Source: an uncultured Nocardioides sp.
Lineage (GTDB): Bacteria; Actinomycetota; Actinomycetes; Propionibacteriales; Nocardioidaceae
Direction: 5' to 3'
DNA: 17,404 nucleotides
Assembly (NCBI RefSeq): GCF_946885725.1
Contig: NZ_CAMPGZ010000080.1
Span: forward strand, 1-17,404
Under the pieces are notes generated by a model. It did not search any database, was not told the DNA's origin, and saw nothing but the letters and a program-made list of their open reading frames with translations. This document shows, in pieces, positions 9,369-16,424 of this stretch (its first letter is position 1; each line of letters begins with the position of its first letter). The translations under genes were made by a program, and so were the position numbers.

Positions 9369-11329
9369 GTGATCGGCAGGTGGCCAGCGAGCCCGCCAGG
9401 CAGGAGAGCTTGGGCAAGTCCGGGCGGTCGTCAGGTGAAGCGCAGCCGAAGCCGTGGCGAACCGAGGGGCTTCCTCGATCCGCCCAGGACGATCAGAAGC
9501 CTGAGCGACCCCACTGGGCACGAGTCGTGGCCTGGTTCGTGGCGGCGTACGCCGTCGTGTTCGTCGTCAGCACGATTCAAGACATCGCCGGCGGCCCGGA
9601 GACCGTGCCCTACACCGAGTTCACGTCTCAGGTCGAGAAGAAGAATGTCGCCGAGGTCTTCGCCCGGGGAAACACCATCGAAGGGACCCTGAAGTCACCT
9701 GCGGCGCTCCCCGGCAAGAAGAGCAGCACCTATCAGCAGTTCACCACGGAGCGGCCCGTCTTCGCGCAGGACGACCTCCTGGCCCAGCTGGAGCGCTCCG
9801 GTGCCACGGTGCGCGCGACACCAGTGGACGACCAACGAGGGCTTCTGGCGAACGCACTCATCTCCTTCGGGCCGATCTTGCTGCTGGTCGGGTTCTACTA
9901 CTGGCTGTACAAGCGCCAGATAGGCGGTGGGCTGGGCGCCCTGATGGGCCTCGGCGGCAAGATGCACAAGCCGGTCGATCCCGAATCAGTCCGTGTCACG
10001 TTCGACGACGTTGCCGGCATCGACGAGGTCGAGGCCGAGATCACCGAGATCGTGGACTACCTCAAGGAACCAGAGCGATACCGCCGCCTGGGCGCCCGTG
10101 CCCCGAAGGGTGTCCTCTTGGCGGGGCCTCCTGGCACGGGCAAGACCCTGCTCGCACGTGCGACCGCGGGTGAGGCCGGCGTGCCCTTCTTCTCGGCCAG
10201 TGGCTCGGAGTTCATCGAGATGATCGTGGGGGTCGGTGCCAGCCGTGTGCGCGAACTGTTCGCCGAAGCGCGCAAGGTGGCACCCGCAATCATCTTCATC
10301 GACGAGATCGACACGATCGGCCGCGCCCGCGGAGGTGCCCGCGCCGTCGGTGGTCACGACGAACGCGAACAGACCCTCAACCAGATCCTCACCGAGATGG
10401 ACGGGTTCAGCGGCACCGAAGGAGTCGTGGTGCTGGCGGCCACCAACCGTCCCGACGTGCTCGATCCGGCTCTGCTCCGCCCGGGGCGATTCGACCGCAC
10501 CATCACTGTCCACGCGCCGGACCAGAGCGGTCGTGCCGCCATCCTGGCCGTGCATACCCGCCACGTCCCGCTCGCGGACGACGTGGACCTGGACGAGCTG
10601 GCCCGCATCACCCCAGGCATGGTCGGCGCCGAGCTGGCGAATGTGGTGAACGAGGCCGCTCTAGCCGCTGCCCGACGACGCCAGTCCCGCGTCACCCACC
10701 GCGACTTCACCGAGGCGCTGGAGAAGGTCCAGCTCGGCACGGCACGCCATCTGGTGATGCCGGAGGCGGAGCGACGCCGTACGGCGTATCACGAGGGCGG
10801 CCACGCGCTCCTCGGGATGATCCAGCCGGGGGCGGACCCGGTCCGGAAGGTGTCCATCATTCCGCGAGGGCGCGCCCTTGGTGTCACGTTGTCGACGCCC
10901 GAGCAAGACCGCTACGGATATGACGCCAACTACCTACGCGGTCGCATCATCGGCGCCCTCGGCGGCAGAGCAGCCGAAGCCCTCGTCTTCGGGGTCACAA
11001 GCACGGGAGCCGAGAACGACCTCGAGAACGCCACCGAGATCGCTCGGCAGATGGTCGGCAGATGGGGTATGTCCGACCACATCGGGCCGGTGTCCGTGCT
11101 GCGCCCGGAGGGCGACCCGCGTCTGGCCGGGGTCTCGGACAGTCTGCTCGACGCCGTGGACCAGGAGGTGCGCCGGATCATCGACGAGTGCGCTCGGCGG
11201 GCCGAGGAACTTCTCGAGGAGAACCGAAGTCGTCTCGACAACCTCGCGGGACAGCTGCTCATCCACGAAACCCTCGACGAAGCCGCTGCCTACGCCGCGG
11301 CCGGAATCGAGCGGGTTCCGCGGTCATGA
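9365..11329 (+). CDS. ftsH: Membrane-bound ATP-dependent zinc metalloprotease FtsH
   Basis: The start is the GTG at 9365, chosen because AGGAGG (9353-9358) lies exactly 6 bases upstream and the GTGA overlaps the previous stop; this gives 654 aa. A polar cytoplasmic extension of about 50 residues precedes TM1 ([17 protein letters not shown], 54-70). An extracytoplasmic segment and TM2 ([20 protein letters not shown], 164-183) follow. The AAA domain has Walker A GPPGTGKT (254-261), Walker B IIFIDEID (309-316) and the second region of homology ([20 protein letters not shown]). The protease carries HEGGH (476-480) and the downstream acidic motif [19 protein letters not shown]. FtsH degrades damaged membrane proteins and some regulators. 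The position inside this operon suggests a stress-dedicated copy. Confidence 0.96.
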   Translation: MSDRQVASEPARQESLGKSGRSSGEAQPKPWRTEGLPRSAQDDQKPERPHWARVVAWFVAAYAVVFVVSTIQDIAGGPETVPYTEFTSQVEKKNVAEVFARGNTIEGTLKSPAALPGKKSSTYQQFTTERPVFAQDDLLAQLERSGATVRATPVDDQRGLLANALISFGPILLLVGFYYWLYKRQIGGGLGALMGLGGKMHKPVDPESVRVTFDDVAGIDEVEAEITEIVDYLKEPERYRRLGARAPKGVLLAGPPGTGKTLLARATAGEAGVPFFSASGSEFIEMIVGVGASRVRELFAEARKVAPAIIFIDEIDTIGRARGGARAVGGHDEREQTLNQILTEMDGFSGTEGVVVLAATNRPDVLDPALLRPGRFDRTITVHAPDQSGRAAILAVHTRHVPLADDVDLDELARITPGMVGAELANVVNEAALAAARRRQSRVTHRDFTEALEKVQLGTARHLVMPEAERRRTAYHEGGHALLGMIQPGADPVRKVSIIPRGRALGVTLSTPEQDRYGYDANYLRGRIIGALGGRAAEALVFGVTSTGAENDLENATEIARQMVGRWGMSDHIGPVSVLRPEGDPRLAGVSDSLLDAVDQEVRRIIDECARRAEELLEENRSRLDNLAGQLLIHETLDEAAAYAAAGIERVPRS

Positions 11330-12675
11330 AGTCCCGGACGCTGGCCGGGGTGACGGCTGTGGGCGTCTTGGCGATCGTCGTCGCTGTCGCGATCCTCGTC
11401 CGCGAAAACGGCAGCGGTACGGCGGAGCCCACGCCCGTCGTCGAGCTGCGCGACACCCCCGGTGACCTCCCCGACGTGCTGGCCGCGGCGGAGGCCAGCA
11501 TCCGTGACTACTGGTCGACAGGACTCGGCGAGGTCTACGGCAGGCCCTTCCACGACCTCGTCGGCGGATTCCAACCGAAATACCCGAACAGCCGCCCGTG
11601 GACGTGTCACGGCCAGAACCTCACCTACGACGACATCAAGGGCAACGCCTTCTACTGCGGCGGCCGGGGTGACGACTACATCGCCTACGACGCGGCGTAC
11701 CTCCTGCCCCAGCTCAACCAGACCTTCGGCGCCCTGGCGCCTGCGGTCGTTCTCGCGCACGAGATGGGCCACGCGATACAGGCACGAGTGGGGGTCAAGG
11801 CTCCCTCGGTGGTGATCGAGCTCCAAGCCGACTGCTTCGCCGGGGCCTGGGTGGCGAACGCGCAGGCGTCGGCCCAGGACCCGGTCGCGATCGACGAGCC
11901 GGCCCTGGACTCCTCGGTCCGGGCGATCCTGGCGCTTCGCGACCGCCCCGGCACACCCGCGACAGCCCCGCAGGCGCACGGGTTGGCGTTCGACCGCGTG
12001 AACGCCTTCCAGACCGGTTATGAGCAGGGACCGCGAGAGTGCGCCACGTTCCCGAGAGGCAACGTGGTGACGACAGAGCTTCCGTTCCGGACCCTCACCG
12101 AGCTGCAGACCGGCGGCAACATCGGCTTCGGGGAGGCGGTCCCGTTCTTCACCGGTCATCTGGACGCCTTCTGGTCAGTGGCACTGCGCAAGCTCGCCGC
12201 GGGCGCGACGTATCACCGTCCCGCCACGGCCCACACCGCCGCTTCCCCGCTGCCCGCCTGCTCGAGCGACCCCGGTTACGACCGCGAGGCCGTATCCGGT
12301 TACTGCCTGCCGACCAACACCGTCGTCTGGGCGACGCTCGAGCTCGAACAGCTGCACCAGCGCATCGGCGACATGGCCACGGGGGCGGTCCTCTCCGACG
12401 ACTGGGCACGAGCCGCACAGTCTCAAGCAGGGCTGCCGACCTCCGGAGTGGTCGCGGAGCTTCAGCAAGTCTGCTTCACCGGCAGCTGGGTCCTGTCGAT
12501 CGCATCCGCAACCTCACCGGTCCGCCTGTCGCCAGGGGACATCGACGAGGTGCTCCTCGCGGTGCTGACGCCGACATCGCCGAACCAGACCCGCGAGGTC
12601 AAGGGGACCTCGTTCGAGCGCACCGCCGCGCTTCGCAGGGGGCTGCTCGGCGGCCTCAGCGCGTGCTCGACGTAG
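11326..12675 (+). CDS. Membrane-anchored neutral zinc metallopeptidase with internal duplication
   Basis: A 449-aa protein starting at the ATG that overlaps the ftsH stop (ATGA). Residues about 4-24 form a signal anchor (LAGVTAVGVLAIVVAVAILV), so the rest is likely extracytoplasmic. The YpfJ-type neutral zinc metallopeptidase motif is VVLAHEMGHAIQARVG, with H145 and H149 as zinc ligands and E146 as catalytic base, followed by the conserved ELQADCFAGAWVANA. The C-terminal half repeats this layout in degenerate form: VVAELQQVCFTGSW matches VVIELQADCFAGAW, but the HEMGH position reads DDWAR. Several paired cysteines suggest disulfides. Substrates are unknown. As last gene of the operon it probably extends quality control to the cell envelope. 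Confidence 0.88.
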   Translation: MKSRTLAGVTAVGVLAIVVAVAILVRENGSGTAEPTPVVELRDTPGDLPDVLAAAEASIRDYWSTGLGEVYGRPFHDLVGGFQPKYPNSRPWTCHGQNLTYDDIKGNAFYCGGRGDDYIAYDAAYLLPQLNQTFGALAPAVVLAHEMGHAIQARVGVKAPSVVIELQADCFAGAWVANAQASAQDPVAIDEPALDSSVRAILALRDRPGTPATAPQAHGLAFDRVNAFQTGYEQGPRECATFPRGNVVTTELPFRTLTELQTGGNIGFGEAVPFFTGHLDAFWSVALRKLAAGATYHRPATAHTAASPLPACSSDPGYDREAVSGYCLPTNTVVWATLELEQLHQRIGDMATGAVLSDDWARAAQSQAGLPTSGVVAELQQVCFTGSWVLSIASATSPVRLSPGDIDEVLLAVLTPTSPNQTREVKGTSFERTAALRRGLLGGLSACST

Positions 12676-12683
12676 ACACGCCG

Positions 12684-12711
12684 GTGCCGCGGCCCATGAC
12701 GGCCGCGGCAC
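12684..12711. terminator. Perfect 11-bp hairpin between converging operons
   Basis: GTGCCGCGGCC (12684-12694) is the exact reverse complement of GGCCGCGGCAC (12701-12711), with a 6-base loop. It starts 9 bases after the metallopeptidase stop and 16 bases past the doxX stop on the other strand, so it can serve both directions. There is no T-tract, as is common in high-GC actinobacterial terminators. Confidence 0.8.
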
Positions 12712-12726
12712 GGTGGTGGTTCGGGA

Positions 12727-13272
12727 TCAGGCAGCGATTCGCGTTGCCGGTCGCTCCTCGGACCGCCCGTCCTCGCGGGTCGGCGCCTTGGCGAGCTCTC
12801 GCCGTCGCAGCGTGACCATGGTCAGGCCGGCGAGCAGGCCGAGCGCGGCGGCGTACACCCCGAACGGCCAGGACCAGCTCAGGCCGAGCAGGCTGTCGAG
12901 CGAGACCCGACCGGGACCGGTGAAGCCGAGCCCGAGCGCGGTGACCGCGTAGAGCAGCGGCAGCTCGTAGCCGCCGTTGGCGTTCCACAGGCCGTGGCTG
13001 CTGTGGACGGCGGCGGCGGCGAACATCGTCCCGATGACGATCGCGGCGCCGAGCGGGGTGAGCAGACCGAGAGCGACCAGCGCGCCGCCGGTCACCTCGG
13101 CCAGGCCGGCCAGCACGGCCATCCGCCGGCCCGGTCGGTACCCGACGGAGTCGAAGAAGCCTGCGGTGCCGCGCAGCCCGGCCCCGCCGAACCAACCCAG
13201 GAGCTTCTGGGCGCCATGCCCGACGAGCAGCAGCCCGAGCACGACACGGATGATCAGCAGTCCAAGAGTCAT
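12727..13272 (-). CDS. DoxX family membrane protein
   Basis: A 181-aa hydrophobic protein with four predicted membrane segments: LGLLIIRVVLGLLLVGHGAQ, a second around LAGLAEVTGGALVALGLLTP, a third around LPLLYAVTALGLGF, and a fourth around WPFGVYAAALGLLAGLTMV. A charged C-terminal tail follows (LRRRELAKAPTREDGRSEER). The N-terminal RVVLGLLLVGHGAQKLLGWF is characteristic of DoxX. In mycobacteria a DoxX-like protein has been linked to a membrane oxidoreductase complex with superoxide dismutase and a thiosulfate sulfurtransferase-like partner, i.e. thiol and oxidative stress. That role is inferred here. The start ATG has AAGGAGGGG (13279-13287) 6 bases upstream. It lies downstream of hsp20 on the same strand, separated by a strong hairpin. 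Confidence 0.9.
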   Translation of the reverse strand: MTLGLLIIRVVLGLLLVGHGAQKLLGWFGGAGLRGTAGFFDSVGYRPGRRMAVLAGLAEVTGGALVALGLLTPLGAAIVIGTMFAAAAVHSSHGLWNANGGYELPLLYAVTALGLGFTGPGRVSLDSLLGLSWSWPFGVYAAALGLLAGLTMVTLRRRELAKAPTREDGRSEERPATRIAA

Positions 13273-13297
13273 CGCGGTCCCCTCCTTCCGAGCTCAG

Positions 13298-13330
13298 GAT
13301 CAGTCGCCCCGCTGGGCGGGGCGACTGGTC
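13298..13330 (-). terminator. Strong hairpin directly after hsp20
   Basis: CAGTCGCCCCG (13301-13311) pairs perfectly with CGGGGCGACTG (13317-13327) around a 5-base loop. The stem extends outward by a G-U pair and two Watson-Crick pairs to 13298/13330. It begins immediately after the hsp20 stop (13331-13333) on the minus strand. It may end the hsp20 transcript or act as an attenuator or processing site that sets a lower level of doxX. Confidence 0.78.
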
Positions 13331-13777
13331 TCAGCCAGTGGTGATCTCGATGCGGCGCGGCTTGGCGTGCTCCGTCTTGCGCACCACGACCCGCAGGACA
13401 CCCTCCTGAAGGTTGGCCTCGACGTTGTCCGCGTCCACCTCACCGGGAAGGACCACGCGGTAGTCGAACTGGCCCGTACGGCGGGTCCGGCGGCGCAGGA
13501 TGCCCGTCCGCTCGCGCTCCTTGACCTCACCGTGGATCCTCAGCTCGTTGTCCTGAAGCTCCACGGTGACGTCGTCGCGCTTGACGCCAGGCAGGTCGGC
13601 CTCGACCAGGAACGCCTCGTCGGTCTCCTCGATGTCGACCGCGGGCACCCAGCTGGTGACCAGACCATGACCGACGCCGGACTCCAGCAGCTTCGAAACG
13701 CGCTGCTGCATGTCATCGAACTCGCGGAAGGGGTTCCACCCCTGACGGTCTGTGTTCCTCAGTAGCTGCAACGTCAT
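13331..13777 (-). CDS. Hsp20 / alpha-crystallin small heat shock protein
   Basis: A 148-aa protein starting MTLQLLRNTDRQGWNPFREF. The start at 13777 is fixed by a perfect AGGAGGTGT (13785-13791 core) 7 bases upstream. The alpha-crystallin domain spans about residues 42-138 (WVPAVDIEETDEAFLVEADL, PGVKRDDVTVELQDNELRIH) and ends with the conserved LQEGVLRVVV. The C-terminal IEI (143-145) matches the I-X-I motif used for oligomer assembly. Small Hsps hold unfolding proteins without ATP and pass them to DnaK/ClpB, which are encoded in the neighbouring operon. The upstream 230 bases contain an inverted repeat and a possible ECF-type promoter. Confidence 0.95.
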   Translation of the reverse strand: MTLQLLRNTDRQGWNPFREFDDMQQRVSKLLESGVGHGLVTSWVPAVDIEETDEAFLVEADLPGVKRDDVTVELQDNELRIHGEVKERERTGILRRRTRRTGQFDYRVVLPGEVDADNVEANLQEGVLRVVVRKTEHAKPRRIEITTG

Positions 13778-13840
13778 CTTCCACACCTCCTCTGACGATC
13801 TCGAAGGCGCCGAAAGTTTTCGCCCATGAAGACGCGTGCG

Positions 13841-13865
13841 GCTGAGTCCATATTCCCGACTCGGC
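13841..13865 (-). promoter_or_regulatory. Inverted repeat in the hsp20 promoter region
   Basis: GCTGAGTC (13841-13848) and GACTCGGC (13858-13865) form an 8-bp inverted repeat with one mismatch around a 9-base spacer. It lies 64-88 bases upstream of the hsp20 ATG. Its half-site resembles the GAGT/ACTC core of the HspR box, but the spacing is 11 rather than 7 between the cores, and it does not match CIRCE. On the minus strand the spacer contains GGGAAT followed 18 bases later by GTCTT. This is close to the GGAAT-N18-GTT pattern of SigR/SigH-type stress promoters but not an exact match. Function is inferred. Confidence 0.4.
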
Positions 13866-14009
13866 TCGTCGCAGCCGTGATCGTGGTCACATCCAAGCCA
13901 GCGACCGGAACCAGACAGGGATCCGGGCCCTGCCAGCTGGCAGCAACGCCATCCACATGCGGCGACCGACGGAGGCTCCGGGCTCGCCAGCACAGCTGAC
14001 AGAAGCAGC

Positions 14010-14423
14010 TCAGCCGGCCCGGGTCGACAGCGCAGTCAGAACATCCCGTTGTCGTTGGCGGAGCTCTGGGAAAACACCTGCAGGACCGTCCCAGCGCTCC
14101 ACGCTCTTCCCGTCCGGGTCGAGCCGAAAGATGTCCATGCCGGCACAGTCGTCGGAGCTCGGCCAGGTCTGATGGCAATGCAGGACGACATGTTCGCCTT
14201 CTGCGAAGGCTCGGACGAAGCCGACGTGCTTGCCGGGGTACTCCGTGGCCATGCGCTCGAAGTACTCGATGAAGGCTTCCTTGCCGTCGGCGACGTGAGG
14301 GTTGTGCTGCCGGTACTGGTCGCCTGCGTAGCGCTCGATGGCCTCGCGTGGACGGCACTGGTTGAGCATGAGGTCGTAGAACGCCTTCACGTTCTTCTTG
14401 TTCCGCTCAAGGTCCGAGGCCAC
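14010..14423 (-). CDS. SnoaL/NTF2-like protein with apparent C-terminal frameshift
   Basis: A 137-aa NTF2-fold protein of the SnoaL-like family (AFYDLMLNQCRPREAIERY, YRQHNPHVADGKEAFIEYFE, VVLHCHQTWPSSDDCAGMDI, FRLDPDGKSVERWD). The family usually ends with WDVLQ followed by a segment with ANDNxMF. In this frame the protein instead continues GPAGVFPELRQRQRDV. Removing one G at the GACGGTCCT site (near 14091-14092) restores VERWDVLQVFSQSSANDNGM plus F and a stop at 14036-14038. So either the gene carries a one-base insertion or the sequence has an error. The start is GTG (14421-14423), with AGGAG about 9 bases upstream and a stop codon just upstream in frame. The enzymatic role is unknown. Confidence 0.75.
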   Translation of the reverse strand: MASDLERNKKNVKAFYDLMLNQCRPREAIERYAGDQYRQHNPHVADGKEAFIEYFERMATEYPGKHVGFVRAFAEGEHVVLHCHQTWPSSDDCAGMDIFRLDPDGKSVERWDGPAGVFPELRQRQRDVLTALSTRAG

Positions 14424-14500
14424 GTGTCACCACTCCTCTGCGCGTTGGTGCCGGCGCAACCGCTCGGCAAGACCGGACGTTCCTCGGAACCACTGGCCGT

Positions 14501-15028
14501 TCACGGGTTGCCGGCACCGCTCAGCGTGAGCTGCCGCCGGTGGTGCTCGTAGTGCTGGGTGGCGTAGTGCAGGACGTCCTGGACCGTCATGAAGTCGCGG
14601 AAGTAGGGGTCCCAGCCGACCGGGAAGTGCATCCCGCGAGCCAGCTGCTTCTCGGTCGAGCGTTCGAGCGTGTGGATGAGGCTCGCGGTGACGCGGTCCA
14701 TGACGGCCTCCATGCCGCTGTGGCCGAGCACTCGGGCTCCGCCGAGGGAGCCGAGATAGTTGACGACGTGGAACGGTCTCGTCGCGGAGTTCAGGGCCTG
14801 GGCGAACCGGCGCGAGGCGCCGGGCGGCAGCACCGAGAATCCTCGGACCAGCCAGAGCAGGGTGCGCACGATCATGTAGCCGAAGAGCATGTGGAACAGC
14901 AGCTGGTCGTTGGTCCACTCGGTGCCGTTGCTGCGCTTGCGGAGCTCCGCGGTGGTGGCCCCGTCGACCAGGCGATGGAAGTCGTTGCGCGCGGCGCGGA
15001 TCTCGTCGGCGGTCTCGGCTGGTGTCAC
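14501..15028 (-). CDS. DinB-like four-helix protein
   Basis: A 175-aa protein with start GTG at 15026-15028 chosen because GGGAG (15034-15038) lies 5 bases upstream; a TTG start 30 bases further up is possible but has no such site. The pattern EWTNDQLLFHMLFGYMIVRT in the first helix region, with FMTVQDVLHYATQHYEHHRR at the C-terminus, is typical of the DinB/YfiT metal-binding fold. Candidate metal ligands are His46 and His159/162/163. The family includes bacillithiol- or mycothiol-dependent transferases and many unassigned stress-induced proteins. A thiol-transferase role is only a possibility. It is followed on the same strand by the SnoaL-like gene, 77 bases away. Confidence 0.8.
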   Translation of the reverse strand: MTPAETADEIRAARNDFHRLVDGATTAELRKRSNGTEWTNDQLLFHMLFGYMIVRTLLWLVRGFSVLPPGASRRFAQALNSATRPFHVVNYLGSLGGARVLGHSGMEAVMDRVTASLIHTLERSTEKQLARGMHFPVGWDPYFRDFMTVQDVLHYATQHYEHHRRQLTLSGAGNP

Positions 15029-15185
15029 GGTGGCTCCCGGGTCTTGCCTCAGTGCCAAAGGTAGTCATGCATGTCGGCCCCGCTAGGTGCAGACGGTCGC
15101 TGCGCCGCTCGACCAGCACCACGTCACGCCGGACACCGGCCTCGGGTCCGTACGGCGTGGCGCAGGGCGCACCGTGGTCACTCGG

Positions 15186-15542
15186 TCACCGCGTGGCCAG
15201 CGCCGAGCGAAGGGACTCCAGCGCCGTCGGCACGATCGAGTACCACATGTTGCGGCCACGCTTCTCGGCCGTCACCAGTCCCGCCTTGGACAGCACCTTG
15301 AGGTGGTGGCTCACCGTGCCCTGCGAGCGGCCGACGGGCTCGGTCAGGTCGCAGACGCACACGGCGCCTTTGTCGGCGTTGGCGAGCAGCGAGACCAGGC
15401 GCAACCGCACCGGGTCTCCGAGCGCGGCGAACCGCTCCGAGAGGACCTCGGCGTCGGTCTCGGGCAGCGGCTCGAGTGCCAGCGGGGTGCAGCACTCGAC
15501 AGCGGCCGGCTGGTCCAGCAGCGGCAGTTTCTTCACGCCCAC
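15186..15542 (-). CDS. arsR: ArsR-family metalloid-responsive repressor
   Basis: A 118-aa protein if started at GTG 15540-15542, which has GAGGGAGG (15548-15555) 5 bases upstream. Longer in-frame starts (15587, 15593) lie inside the operator and upstream of the likely transcription start. The winged helix includes LSERFAALGDPVRLRLVSLL and the recognition helix GRSQGTVSHHLKVLSKAGLV. A vicinal Cys pair near the N-terminus (VECCTP, C17/C18) and a CVCDL segment (C62/C64) resemble the As(III) site of the Corynebacterium-type ArsR (two N-terminal cysteines plus one in the DNA-binding region) rather than the E. coli type. It is divergent to arsI and probably represses both genes until arsenite or antimonite binds. 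Confidence 0.9.
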   Translation of the reverse strand: MGVKKLPLLDQPAAVECCTPLALEPLPETDAEVLSERFAALGDPVRLRLVSLLANADKGAVCVCDLTEPVGRSQGTVSHHLKVLSKAGLVTAEKRGRNMWYSIVPTALESLRSALATR

Positions 15543-15578
15543 CAAGGCCTCCCTCACAGATGGTGTGGAGACATTCTG

Positions 15579-15608
15579 CCAAAGCATTGACAAACGTCAA
15601 TACTTTGG
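15579..15608. promoter_or_regulatory. Probable ArsR operator: 30-bp palindrome in the arsR-arsI divergent promoter
   Basis: The outer arms CCAAAG (15579-15584) and CTTTGG (15603-15608) and inner arms ATTGAC (15586-15591) and GTCAAT (15596-15601) form one palindrome around a 4-base centre, with a single mismatched pair. The inner part resembles known ArsR sites of the TTGA/TCAA type. On the minus strand it covers TTGACG and the 16-base spacer before CAGAAT (15573-15578), a reasonable -35/-10 pair for arsR. A weaker related half-match, ATCGAC-atcc-ATCAAT, follows at 15614-15629, nearer arsI. Confidence 0.75.
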
Positions 15609-15657
15609 TAACCATCGACATCCATCAATTGGTTTCCACTGTCGTCAGGAGCTCCTC

Positions 15658-16185
15658 ATGTCGCGCATCCAGCTCGCCCTCAACGTCAACGACATCGACG
15701 AGGCCGTCGACTTCTACTCCACGCTGTTCGACACCGCCCCGGCCAAGCGTCGCCCGGGCTACGCGAACTTCGCCGTCGAGAACCCGCCGCTCAAGCTCGT
15801 GCTGTTCGAGAACGCCGAGGCGACCGGCACGCTCAACCACGTCGGGATCGAGCGGACCTCGATGGACGAGGTGCAGGCCGAGGCCGACCGGCTCGAGGCC
15901 GCGGGTCTGACCTTGGACGTCGAGGGTGGCGTCGTGTGCTGCTACGCCCGCCAGGACAAGCACTGGGTCACCGGACCCGACGGCCAGCGCTGGGAGAACT
16001 ACGTCGTCCTCGCGGACGCCCACCCCGAGCTCGAGGGGAAGACCAGCGCCCAGCTCACCGAGCTCGAGCGCGCGGACGACGCCGCGGCCAGCGGCTGCTG
16101 CACGGGCTTCCAGAACGCCGAGGCCGCCGCCGACACCAGGGCCACCCAAGCCCAGCCGGCTACCGCCGGATCTCCCTGCTGCTGA
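15658..16185 (+). CDS. arsI: ArsI/CadI-type vicinal-oxygen-chelate protein (probable C-As lyase)
   Basis: A 175-aa protein starting MSRIQLALNVNDIDEAVDFY, a glyoxalase/dioxygenase fold. AGGAG at 15647-15651 lies 6 bases upstream. Putative Fe(II) ligands are Q5, H61 and E113, and the vicinal pair C94-C95 sits in GVVCCYARQDKHWVTGPDG. From memory this residue set and its spacing match the Thermomonospora ArsI C-As lyase (Gln, His, Glu plus Cys-Cys), which cleaves trivalent organoarsenicals such as MAs(III) to As(III). The mycobacterial homologue is known as CadI, cadmium-induced. The C-terminal tail adds two more Cys pairs (SGCCTG and a terminal PCC). Divergence from arsR supports metalloid induction. 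Confidence 0.88.
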   Translation: MSRIQLALNVNDIDEAVDFYSTLFDTAPAKRRPGYANFAVENPPLKLVLFENAEATGTLNHVGIERTSMDEVQAEADRLEAAGLTLDVEGGVVCCYARQDKHWVTGPDGQRWENYVVLADAHPELEGKTSAQLTELERADDAAASGCCTGFQNAEAAADTRATQAQPATAGSPCC

Positions 16186-16223
16186 ATCGCGGCCGGCCAC
16201 GACCCACAGGACGGACAGAACCC

Positions 16224-16424
16224 ATGCATCCTTTGAACACCTCAGGTCTCCTCGCCGCAGAGCTGACCCGCGATCGGCTCGAGGTCGCCCGGCGGTCACG
16301 ACTGGCCCGGCTGGCCAGCTGCTGCCACCCCAGCACCTGGCGTCGCCTCGCCGGCCGAGTGCGCGAGTCGGCACAGTCACTGCGTCGAGCAGGGACCAGC
16401 CCGGCAGCCGCCTGCTGCGGCTGA
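16224..16424 (+). CDS. Small Cys-pair protein downstream of arsI
   Basis: A 66-aa reading frame starting MHPLNTSGLLAAELTRDRLE, 38 bases after arsI on the same strand. It is basic (many Arg), predicted helical, and holds two vicinal cysteine pairs (LASCCHPS in the middle and AAACCG at the end). I do not recognise a family. The Cys pairs echo those of ArsR and the ArsI tail, which makes a metalloid-binding or carrier role in the same operon conceivable. No strong Shine-Dalgarno is visible (only GGAC about 10 bases ahead), so it could also be a chance frame in high-GC DNA. Confidence 0.5.
   Translation: MHPLNTSGLLAAELTRDRLEVARRSRLARLASCCHPSTWRRLAGRVRESAQSLRRAGTSPAAACCG

Noticed and set aside
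13930..13943. Perfect 14-bp palindrome CTGCCAGCTGGCAG
   Set aside because: About one such palindrome is expected by chance in 17 kb. No repeat or positional support was found, although it could be part of the SnoaL-like gene's terminator.
13778..13993. Longer hsp20 frame starting at 13993
   Set aside because: The extra 72 residues are unlike Hsp20, and a perfect AGGAGGTGT sits just ahead of the ATG at 13777.
15157..15172. GC-rich hairpin after arsR
   Set aside because: The stem is six pairs with a bulge and a 3-base loop, which is too weak to call a terminator.
15022..15657. Long frame running into arsI from 15022
   Set aside because: It crosses arsR on the opposite strand and the operator. 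The real start is the ATG at 15658 with AGGAG upstream, which begins the conserved domain.
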